DNA of 55,485 nucleotides, taken from positions 1,380 through 56,864 of the forward strand of contig QAXH01005270.1 of assembly GCA_004335635.1 (NCBI GenBank), in the 5' to 3' direction. Positions 1-9,523 of the stretch are shown one piece after another. The stretch comes from Chloromonas sp. AAM2. Its lineage: Eukaryota; Chlorophyta; Chlorophyceae; Chlamydomonadales; Chlamydomonadaceae. Both the position numbers and the translations under genes were made by a program. The notes below the pieces were generated by a model that was given only the letters and a program-made list of their open reading frames with translations, was not told where the DNA came from and did not search any database. The first letter of the stretch is position 1. Every line of letters starts with the position of its first letter.

Positions 1-1067
1 TGCCAATGGGGCGGTAGTGGCGTGGGGCTCTGACATTTATGACCAGACCACTGTGCCTGCCTCAGCACAGGCGGATGTGAATGCCATCGCTGCAGGGGGT
101 CGTCATTCCCTGGCCCTTCTCCGCAATGGGACGGTGGTGGCATGGGGCAGCAACGACAATGGCCAGAGCACTGTGCCTAGCGCAGCGCTCAAGGACGTGC
201 AAGCAATTGCTGCCGGCAATGTACACTCCATGGCCCTGCTTGCCAATGGGACAGTGGTGATTTGGGGCGGCAATGTCTACGGACAGGCCACACCTGCCTT
301 TGCAGCCTCAACCGGTGTCTATGCCATGTCTGCTGGAGGTGGCCACTCCATGGTCATCATGAATCCCGAGGCGCTGCCGCCATATATCGCCAGGTCCCCC
401 AGGCCGCCAGCGATCCGATATCCAGCTCCATCACGTGGATCAACGGATGACGACGAAGGCAAGTGTCAACCAGCTTGCCGGATCAGCATGTTGAACGTGC
501 AGCAACCTGTCGTTTTGAGCGACGAGCGGCTGGTGCTTGATACAACATGCTGTGGCTTTGCTTCAACTTCATTGACAACTGAAACGAAAGGAACGGGGTA
601 GGTCAGCGGCACAACTGCTCAGTTGGAGGCTCCACCAGCTTGTCGGTGCCTGTGGCAACAACGCACACCTCGTTGCTCTGCACGCAGGAGGATCACATAA
701 AGGCACTCTTATAGGCCAGATTGTGGGTGGCGTGGTAGGCGGGCTTGCTTTTGTATTGTTTGTTTTGCTAGGGTACATGCGTGCCCATCGCAAGCGAGCA
801 CAGCACTTGAGCACCGGGCTGGATGGCGGCGCCCCAGCTGGCCCAGCCCACACCAGCTTACCAAGCAGCCCGAGGCCTTTTGACACAACCTGGCAGCCTC
901 CAATTGCAAACAAACCAATTGCTGGCAGCACCAGCAGTTCTGTGGTAAACTCTTCACCCGCCTCGTTGCCTCTGCCGGCACCTATGTTTTGTAACAGCGC
1001 AGCTGCGTTTGGATCTCTGGGCGTGCAGCCACCAGCAGCAGCTCCAAACACCACTCCCGCTATGCAG
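1..1067 (+). CDS. RCC1-type repeat protein with one transmembrane segment (5' end outside window)
   Basis: The open frame from the left edge encodes at least three copies of a 40-residue (120 bp) repeat with the core NGTVVAWGSNDNGQSTVP and AIAAGNVHSMALL, at about 4, 124 and 244. This is the RCC1 / chromosome-condensation-regulator blade repeat, which builds a beta-propeller. A later exon, about 688-1067, follows a CAG acceptor and is in frame with a hydrophobic stretch (IGQIVGGVVGGLAFVLFVLL) followed by the basic stop-transfer YMRAHRKR, then a Ser/Pro/Ala-rich tail, ending at a GTGAGC donor. The inferred arrangement is an extracellular or lumenal propeller, one membrane span and a cytoplasmic tail. 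The exon boundary between about 360 and 688 is not resolved, and neither the true start nor the stop is visible. No kinase or other catalytic domain was recognised downstream. Function is unknown; a cell-surface binding role is a guess. Confidence 0.6.
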
Positions 1068-3090
1068 GTGAGCTGCGGCACTGCTCAGAAGGTGATATCT
1101 ATACAGGGTGCAACAATACGCTCAAACTGCAATGAAATGTTGTCAATTATATTCGTGTAAGGGCTGGGTACTGATTAGAGCCATGACGCTGCAGGAGCAC
1201 ATGCCGCCCTGCTGCTCCACCAGTCAACCTGTGACGCTCTGTGCCTAGCTTGAATGCTTCATCGTGTGCACGTTGTGCCCTCGCACAGCAGTAATAGCAC
1301 CCCTGTCTACAGTTCTGTGTAAGAACCATAAAGCACCTGCACAGAGGATTGCTGCTGGTGGGATAAATGGCCTCGCTGCACGAACCTGCCTTCTATGAAG
1401 GAACCGTAAGGCGTACCCAGCTGCACAGAGTTCTCTGTCGCTGCTTGTGCATCTTTCAACCGACATGCCCAAACAATCCAAAGTCTGCTCCCACTGCTTT
1501 GTGCACGTGCATGTACGGAAGCTGTGCTGCACTTGATTGCAGGCATCACATGGACAGGGAGCGGGGCACTGGGTCAATTTTAGTGATGGTGGAGCAGCTG
1601 CCGATGCCCACACGCAATGCCTTGCTGCTGCGCCACCGCCCTTCGCACCTATCGACTATCGCCAAGATCCATACTGGCCTCAGTAGTGCTCAAGATGCTG
1701 ATGCATTCTGCCACGCTCGCAGTTCTCGAGAGCGCCGTCCACCTTACTCGCAATGTAAGCACCGTCCTGGACGCACTCATGCAAGCATGTGCGACGCATG
1801 CATGGAAATGTGTGAGTTGTTTTCATGCAGGGGAAGGTATCGAACGCATCAAAACTGAGTGTTGTCTGCACCCGTTGCGTGAATCTGTTCTGGGCCATTG
1901 CGTGAATCTAATCTAAGCATGAATCTGATCTGGGCTAGGCCCCAACGGCAATGAGCTGTTGCAGTTTGTTGCTTGAAACCAGTTGACTCGCTTCAATATT
2001 GTGTTGGAAGCCGGGGGGTGGTGGGGGTATGGAAGACCATTTCCAGGACGACCTTCAGTCTTCCAAGTGCATGACTGGAGGGTTTGGGCAGAGCTTGGCC
2101 CACCTCCCAAAGCCCCGGACTTTGGCCTTGCGGGCAAGCATCTGGTGACGGGCAGCGCGTCACGCCGTAGTGAGCATCACCACTAAACGTGCAAGGAGCA
2201 CGATCGCCTGCTCACCTGGTGTCGTGCCATGGTTGGGGGTTGAACGGGCGCCGCACGGCTGTGAATTGTCAATAGCAGCGCGTCGTGCTGTCCGTGTCAT
2301 CAGACCAGTGGGACGAGGGGCACCATTCCTGTGCCTGTATCTCTGAAGGTCAACACAGCACAGCGAGCCGAGCGACCAGTTTTCAACGTTTCGCCGGAGC
2401 GTTCGTTGTGTTGACGAACCTAGCACATGCCACCAAAGCAGTGAGGACGCTCGACAGTAGGCAAGGCTTGGAAGTGACTGTGATGAGGAGCAGCATGTGA
2501 AGTGAGATCTACTGACGGGAGGAGCCCGTGTGCACAAGCTTGAAATGTTGTGCTAGTGCATCCTGATTGGTTTCTCGCGCATCATAATCTTCCTTGGTCT
2601 TGTAAGTTGCAGTCTGAGAAATGTTTTAGGCACAGCATCCCAGCCTGCTCTCACGGTAAATACATGGAACATGTAAACGGTCACGTACAGTAGCGCTTGA
2701 AGTCCGTCCTATACGATACCTCAAAGATGTTATCATTATACACGGAACCAGAACGACAGAATGTCAAGAAGCATGGTGTAAGAACTCATTTCTCAGTTAT
2801 CGACTTTGTCTTGGCCTGCTATTATGCAGCGATTCGATGAAGTTCAGCAATGTACCACTCCTTGCCCTTGCCCGTTCTGCCGTGCGCTCATCAAACCCGT
2901 CCATACTCAACACAGGAATTGCGGGTAATCGTTTGGCGCTACTGAAGCTGAAGAATCCTGTTTTAGAAGATTACTTGGCTGAGTGTTTTGTTCACGTACA
3001 GCATGGTATTTGGTACAGAGAATGACCCATTGCAATCGCATTGCAGACTTGTTTCATGCACAACTGAGCTTGCGTTTTGTCTGAGAGTGC
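1068..3090. other. No supportable gene
   Basis: I read all frames here. The open frames are short, overlap each other on both strands and show no recognised motif or splice structure. It may be the 3' part or UTR of the preceding gene plus intergenic DNA. Confidence 0.4.
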
Positions 3091-3091
3091 T

Positions 3092-3215
3092 TACAGTGAC
3101 AGGCTCTTTGCCGAGCGGCTGTATATCCGAACGGCCTAGTGACCTTGCTGTAAGGGGAATTGCACCCCATGGTGGTCGAACGGCCGTACTTTGCATCTGC
3201 AGTGCTGGAGTGCAT
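3092..3215. mobile_element. Family B repeat (TA-flanked, begins CAGTGACAG), partial
   Basis: The sequence from TTACAGTGACAGGC onward (CTGTATATCCGAACGGCC, then GGGGAATTGCACCCCATGG) is a diverged inverted match to 8885-8990. It shares the TACAGTGAC end with the element at 32493-32833. A further start of the same kind lies at about 3347 (TGTACAGTGACGGGCCCGGA). The terminal CAGTG next to TA resembles Tc1/mariner-type ends. No transposase is present, and the right end was not located. Confidence 0.55.
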
Positions 3216-3667
3216 CAAAGGTGCTCTTCGCCAGGCCGTGTCATCGTTTGCAACACACTGTCCACATTGCAATGTACTCCCCGTCACCCAGTTGTGTCTG
3301 GCCTGCTGCTTGCGTCAAGCAACGCTCGCTTGTAAGCTGTAACTGTACAGTGACGGGCCCGGATAAGGGTCAGCCCTATTATGGGTTGCTTGGCTTTTTC
3401 TCAGCCTACAAGCAAATGTTTTGGCTCTGTATATCGCTGTTGACTTCTTTCAATTTGCCGTTTTCGACTTAGATCCTTCACGTTGTAGGTTCCCTGGTAG
3501 TCGTACACACGCGTAGCAGCCTCGACCGTTGAACAAGAACTGGTTGAACTTGTAACCTCAATAAGCTTTCAGTGTTTCGTGCGTATACGGAATTGCTGCA
3601 AATCGACTGTATGCACACCACGATCCTGCACTGTAGGTTAACTCGGCATGTCGCCAGAGCCACACAG

Positions 3668-3930
3668 AAAGATGTTTGCCAGTTCTGGCACAGTTCCAGG
3701 ACTAGCAGTTTTTCAGATGTGATTTTCGCATATTCTCTAAATTTGCTAAATCTGGTAACCATTGACATGATTTTGAGCTATCTCCTGCAAATTGTATCAA
3801 TGTGTAAACAACTACGAGACATGACAACTTTTTTTTTGTTTGCGCCCTCAAAATCTCCCACTTTGGAACAAACCAAGCGGAAGCGTGAGACACACAAAAA
3901 TTGTCCCAGGACTGGCAATCTTCTTTTCTT
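3668..3930. mobile_element. Family A MITE-like element with terminal inverted repeats
   Basis: The left end (AAAGATGTTTGCCAGTTCTGG) at 3668 is mirrored by an inverted copy at 3895-3930 (TTGTCCCAGGACTGGCAATC). About 80 bases inside the right end match, in inverse orientation, the copy at 14148-14215. It carries no coding capacity and is about 263 bp. The same ends recur at 14.1, 14.6, 32.4, 32.9, 38.5, 38.6, 41.8 and 43.3 kb, so this is a non-autonomous inverted-repeat family. Confidence 0.7.
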
Positions 3931-4416
3931 GCACTGCCAGAAGGGTAGGAGCTGAACTCGACCACAGCTGGACAACGCGCTCAGAGAAGAAAATGAGAAT
4001 CATATGAGCGTCCGCAGTGCAGCTGATGAACACAGCCCCCCAATCTTGCGCTATTACAAGGGCCAAGCAGCAGCAGAAATGACACGCGGCCCATCTACTG
4101 CTTTGTCCAGCGAACAAGAGCTTCTGCTGCTCAACTACATCTGAAACATGCACCGCATTTAGTCGACTTGTCCAAGGGAGCATGTGCCTGCCAAGCTGGA
4201 CAAGTATAAGCAGTTTGGAAAAGCAGTTTGGAAAACCAATTTGCTCTGTCGCAGTCCAGTGGGTGCTCTGGGCGCCTTTTCCTGAGGGTACTTTAAACCC
4301 CACGAACCCTTTCAAAGGCTCGGTATATGTCGCAAACCAGGGAGGGTGCGGCCATTGTAGCCAGAAAAGGGCTACCAGGTTGCCGCTACCTGTCCGTTAC
4401 GTATAAGCAGAAGGAC

Positions 4417-5465
4417 TCATGACGTGCGCTGCAGTGGCACTGGTCGTGGCTTGTCTCTGGCCTGGCATCGACCGACGTGGTGGATGTTGGCAGACCCAAC
4501 TGCATCGTGGTGCATCACAACCTTGCAGTGGCTGCACTTCTCCAGCCTCTGGTTGCACGTGCGTAATTTCAGCAATTGCTGCGGCGGGTTGCTGGGCTGA
4601 GGTACAGCCGGTGCTGCACCCTTTCTCGTGCTAGCCGGGAGCCTTGGCACACCTGCTAGGAGCGCATAAGCGTCAATGCAGCGCGCACAGTATGTGCTTG
4701 TTTTATGCTCATCTGTTTCGATCGTCAGGACTCGGCAGTCCATGCGCCGCTTCAGCTGTTGCACTGGTGGCCCTCCCATCTGTCGGCTGATCGGGCCGCC
4801 CACCGTGCCATGCCAGTTGCCCCAGTAACAAACTGTATCTTGCCGCTGGCCGCCACAGTCTCGTGTGACGTGGTTGACGATTGCATCCAGCTCACGGTCA
4901 CGCTGAATGTTAACCCGCAGCCGCCTATGGCGATACCCACGTTTGCTGCTGGCTGGACACGTTTGTTGTGCCGGCCCGGCAGCTGAATGTGGTTTGTTCA
5001 GGGCGTCTCCAGTCCGCCATTCACGTGGGGGTTCGTGGTACTGATCCAGGATGCCGTTCCGTCCCAATGCCCATGCGACGTAACGGACGTATGCCATCAT
5101 ACGCCTGATAGACCACACCTGTGTGGCTCGCTGTGGTAGCGTAACAAGGGGGTGATGGACTCCCATTCCTTCGTGTTGACTTCCGTGCTGCGTTTGTGTG
5201 GCAGGTCCCACGGATCTGGTGCCTCAGTGTCAGGGCACAGTGTCACAGTGGTGTTCTTCTTCTGCCGTTCCGACCACGCTGCCTTTGCTCTGATGCCTGC
5301 TCGCTGCTTGTAGCCGCGTGTGGATATCTTGAGTTGCTCCCCGGACCACCCCCTTGTGGCAGTCACCACGAAGGTGGTGCCGGGATCAACCCGTGGGCAT
5401 GTGGGGCTTGTTGCAGACATGTGGTGCTCCTTGTACCTCCAAAGGCCTTGCACGCCGCATAACAC
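4417..5465 (-). pseudogene. Fanzor (eukaryotic TnpB-like RNA-guided nuclease), frameshifted RuvC region
   Basis: Two overlapping minus-strand frames together give an ordered RuvC nuclease of the Fanzor/TnpB superfamily. The upstream frame (5465-5097) has the RuvC-I motif CPRVDPGTTF with the Asp codon at 5385-5387, then an ISTRGYKQRAGI stretch typical after that motif. The downstream frame (5211-4417, 264 codons) has YVRYVAWALGRNGILDQYHE, a basic block YRHRRLRVNIQRDRELDAIV, VCYWGNWHG, then TIETDEHKTSTYCARC (the TnpB/Fanzor DE-x-x-TS-x-x-CxxC signature), CSHC and HHDAVGSANI, the RuvC-III Asp at 4504-4506. The two catalytic Asp are about 294 codons apart, as expected for the family. The frame change falls between 5211 and about 5110, consistent with a one-base indel or less likely a tiny intron. 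No intact N-terminal half was found; in the same frame as neither ORF, a weak piece (EVVFTTRPMISRVMRR) lies at about 5478-5430. I infer a decayed or split mobile-element gene. Fanzors of this kind are reported from algal genomes, usually carried by transposons. Confidence 0.8.
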
Positions 5466-5599
5466 GGGAAATCATTGGTCTTGTGGTGAATACCACTTCA
5501 TGCAAGCAAGTGATAGGGTTAGGCCAGTACTCCGCGCCGAGACCACCGTTTTACGCCGCGTAAGAAGCACTAGAAGCGCCCATACATCCTAGAGGCCTG

Positions 5600-7537
5600 T
5601 TGGAACTTGATTTGCTGCATTTGGTGCGGTATGCGCAGCGCAGTGGGCTGGGAAGCGTGATAGGGGTAGGTTGAGACCTCCTCCCGGTCGGAAAGGCCAC
5701 ATATCCGCGCCAAGATCAGGCGCCCTCCGCCCAGAGGCCCATAAGACACATATGGACTCAACGCAAAAGTCCCGGCCCGCTGACTCGTCAACTTTATCTA
5801 GCAATGTAACCGACGTGGAGGTGGGGCTGGGTCGCAGTTTTATATAGCAGCCTCCGGAAGGTCTCATGTCAAAGAACCCTGCTTCAATCTGTAGAAAGAG
5901 CAGCAACACCCCTGCCGATAGACACTTGCTGCTAGATTTCGACAGGCAGTTGCTGCGGAGTACGCGCACAATGAGTACACGACCATGGAGCAACCGTAGA
6001 GGCGGGCAATCGGGTGACGTCAAATTATGATGTCAGCAGCCGCGACGACCCAGAGATCGACCCAGTCTTACTTGCTTTTAGCGGTGTGTGCGGCGGTTAT
6101 GTTTGTATTTAGTCTCGGTGGGTGTCGTGTGTGTTTTGTTGCATGATGGGGGGTCAGCAAGGTGTGGCCTGTGGTTTTGATCAGCTTTGGGTCAGCTTGG
6201 GGGTCAGCTTGGGGGCGGACATAGAAAAGCTTGTGCGCGTGCGCATGAATGTTTCTGGCCAAAGCTGCATGTTTACTTGCTGCGACGTGTTTGGCCGCTG
6301 CATGCGACTGGCCGCCATCCTGCTGCGGCACGCGCGCCAGCCAGGCCTGATGAACACCTCGGACCATGCTTCAGCGTCTACGCTGCGTGTCAAAGCCAGA
6401 CTGCTGCACGCCGCGAAGGCATACACGTCGGACTGCGTCTGAGCGGCAGGCACGCACGATCGTGCCGTGGGCGCAAAGCTCGCGCAAGCTCATGGTGCGA
6501 GAATGCTAGTATTTCGTAATGGTTGCAATGCAGTAAAGGAGAAGCACCATATCGCGCCGAAGCACGATACAGAATTGTCAATCCTTGGAAGGGCTGTGTT
6601 TCGGCGTCCGGGACGCCCGAGAAAGACGCCCGTCTCATGTGCGTTCAACAAGTAGCTAGGCGATCGATAGCCCTGGTCTTGCCCATGCGGATGCGGCGTG
6701 CCTCGCCATGTGTGAATGCGCGTGCATAGCGCATCGGCAAAGAAACACACCTGCAACGAAAAGCAACTAGTATCAGCTTTGGCAGAAACGGGATTTCTGG
6801 CTCTAGGTGCTAACGGGCGTCGCCTCTGACACCCCTTACTTCGTAGGGTGTAGGGTCTTCCGTAAACAGCCGCCATTGGAAGTGGACGAACGTCCTCTTT
6901 CCTGCGTTTGAGAAGTGAACGCATGTCCTCTTTCTGCGTTTTTGTTTGGATGTCCAACCTGACCATTACACCATTACATGAAAATCCACAGTCCAAAGGT
7001 GAAACGCTGCCTCAGACTGTTTTCCACTGTGCAAGGGAGACGTGTGGGGCCGGAAAATGCTGGTGGCCTACTATTGAGGTAGCTGTACATGTACAGAACT
7101 GTGGCGACTCAGTCTAGAGCCCTGCCACCAAACGGATTATGATTTCATAGGATGATTGACGCTGAACACAGTGGATCAGCCGTGCCTACCGCGCTTAACA
7201 AAGATTCCTCGAACTTCTGAGGACTAATGTCAATATCTAAGCAGTCAAACCGTATTGTCATTTCATCATCATTACATAGCTTCTCATGGTTCAACCCACG
7301 GTACCGTCCTGTGACCCATACCCAACCTGTGTTGCCTTGGTCTGGTGAGGTCTTCGACCTTGCCACGTGCTGTGTTACATTGAAGTGCACACAGAGACAT
7401 GCATGGTTTGTTGTGAACCCATGTTCTGATGGCGTGGCTCTGAGATTCAGACGAATAAGCAAAGTGCCGTCTTTTGTAGGCATTGTATGGTCACAGAGCG
7501 AATCTGTTTTGGCCTAGCTGGCATTCGGTACCTCTTG
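5600..7537. other. Upstream flank of the Fanzor copy; no supportable gene
   Basis: If a Fanzor N-terminal half exists it should lie on the minus strand here. The frames at 5589-6023 and 6490-6996 show no motif I can assign. The rest is short overlapping frames without splice logic. Confidence 0.35.
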
Positions 7538-7592
7538 CTTTACAAGGAGGGAGTGCACACCATGAAGCACGTCCAACGCAAATATCAACTAT
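7538..7592 (+). repeat. Family C repeat (core GGAGGGAGTGCACAC)
   Basis: The core GGAGGGAGTGCACACCA, followed by GAAGCACGTCCAACG, is repeated at 40982-41018 in the same orientation and at about 51970-52025 in inverse orientation. Partial copies are at 52073-52091 and 52210-52241. This is a dispersed repeat, probably the end of a mobile element, with no coding sequence. Confidence 0.7.
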
Positions 7593-8144
7593 TTGGCTTC
7601 CATACATTCTTATTCACCTCTCATTCTTATTAACTGCTTGGCTTCGATTCATTCTTATTCAAAGCGGCACTTGCCGATGTCCGATAAACTTCAGCGATCC
7701 TGGTGATGACGTGTTGCTAGAACCACCTGTATGCTGCACATATGTATGTCGGTACACAGCGCTTGTAAAATAAGTTTGGTTGGTTTGCGCAGGGCCTACA
7801 ACACAAACGCACAACACACAACGACGCACATTCACACGCGATTGGCTTGTGGGGGAACCAACGAGCTGCAATACATTTCGCATGTTACCCTTCTTACCTA
7901 CCTGCCTTGAGGCCAATCAAGCAAGGCAATGCCCTGTGGACGCACCGCGAGAGTGCAGACACCACAGGACATGCACAACATCCCACAAGACACAATCACA
8001 CGCACAGAGGCATTGCCCTGTGCACACACCCAGCATGCGCATCGTGCAGGCAGGTGCAGACATCACAGGAGACACAACACGCACACACTACACTACAAGA
8101 CCAACACAAGCATGTTTGCAATCATTCAGCTGTGGACCAACCCT

Positions 8145-8225
8145 TTTGTGAAGAATGTTTCATTCCCCGAACCTCTAATCATTCGCTTTACCTGACGGTA
8201 CTCATAAAAGCTCCAGCTATCCTGG

Positions 8226-8265
<40 letters not shown>

Positions 8266-8359
8266 AGTCTTTCGCCCCTATACCCAAGTCCGAAAAGCGA
8301 TTTGCACGTCAGCACATCTACGAGCCTCCACCAGAGTTTCCTCTGGCTCACCCTGCTCA
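8145..8359 (-). rRNA. Fragment of nuclear large-subunit (25S/28S) rRNA
   Basis: Read on the minus strand, the segment contains the highly conserved domain II of LSU rRNA. It runs from GCCTGAGCAGGGTGAGCCAG through GAGGAAACTCTGGTGGAGGC, GACGTGCAAATCG, ACTTGGGTATAGGGGCGAAA, AATCGAACCATCTAGTAGC, TGGTTCCCTCCGAAGTTTCC and AGGATAGCTGGAGC to AGCGAATGATTAGAGG. The TCCCTCCGAAGTTTCC stretch is the eukaryotic nuclear form rather than a plastid or bacterial one. Similarity stops near 8360 on the 5' side and about 8145 on the 3' side. It is therefore a roughly 215 bp detached piece, not a functional rRNA gene. Small differences from the conserved consensus, such as CCCCCAGG for CCCTCAGG, fit a pseudogene fragment. 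Confidence 0.9.
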
Positions 8360-8843
8360 GGCTTGGTCAGTGGTTTGAGAATGGGCTTCAAAAGATCATC
8401 TCACCACCCTGCCTTGGCTTGGCTGCAACGCCTGCGTTCGGCACACGCTTGGGCCACACTATAGCTTTTGGAATTAATCCCCAGCAAAGGCATACAAGCA
8501 TCGTGTTGTAGACGACCTCCATCAGCATGCACCACTCCTTCGTCACATGGTTCTCAGACAAGGTGCAACACGTCATAAATAGGGATCGTAAAGAAACAGG
8601 CAATAGGAACACTATGGACTGGGCAGCTGTACGGTAGCCGTGACAACCACAGTCAAAAACATAGAGATGCAGGGGTTGAGCCTGCAAACGATGAAATGAC
8701 CTGCAAAAGAGCACCTCATGGCACCCTTGCAAGGAGGGCCTTAGTTGCAAGACTAATTGTGCCTTTTTACCTCTTTTTATCTGGCCAACGAGATCATCAG
8801 CATTGTCCATTAAAAACAAAAAGCAAACCTTGTACCTTCAGTA

Positions 8844-8989
8844 CAGTGGGCAGCTGTACTACCGAACGATTTGGTCATGATTGCTACGGACACAATATTA
8901 CAGACCCACCAATGGAGTGCAATTCCCCATACAGCTATGGTCACCAGGCCGTCCAGATATACAGCCGTTCGGCAAAATGCCTGTCACTG
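8844..8989. mobile_element. Family B MITE-like element, 146 bp, TA flanks
   Basis: The left end TACAGTGGGCAG at 8842 and the inverted right end CTGTCACTGTA ending at 8991 bound a 146 bp segment flanked on both sides by TA. The inner sequence is the inverse of the repeat at 3092-3215 (GGAATTGCACTCC, CTGTATATC, GAACGGCTG). Imperfect inverted ends with TA on both sides are what a Tc1/mariner-type transposase leaves. No open frame of interest. Confidence 0.6.
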
Positions 8990-9523
8990 TACAACGTCGA
9001 CCAGCATGCACAAGTGTGGCATTTGGTGCTTATTGGTGTGTGCGATTTGGATGTGGATTCGCCACCGCGGCAAAACTGTTTGACCTTTCCCTGCTGTAAG
9101 CAAGTGGAACACGCCATGATGGCAAGACCCAACCTCCTCGCTGCCAAACACCTGACTGTCAGTCTCTATCGGTTCGGTACGTCTCATTCAGCAACACCTG
9201 GATTATGTAATACAGTAGAACTTGGGTTCCGGCAACCCATGGCAGTTTTCAAGGGTGGCATGTATCTCTGGACCTACCTTGAGTCTCCCGCCCAAAGTGG
9301 GGCTAGAAGTACGAAAACCCTCGAAAATACCGCGGGATAGACATGTGACCCATGTGCTTAACCGCTCTGTCGCTTTCATCGCGTCGTGTTGTGCTGTCCG
9401 TCAAGCTGCCATAGCTCACGGGCAAGGGCGCACGTGCTTCTTAGCAGCCAACAGCGCTAGGGCCGCACTCTTGCCAAGCTGATCGCTGTTTAGCTTTCGC
9501 TTATTTACAGGGCCCTACCAAGT

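Noticed and set aside
4705..4986. Plus-strand frame inside the Fanzor region
   Set aside because: Antisense to the conserved RuvC and zinc-finger motifs; no independent support.
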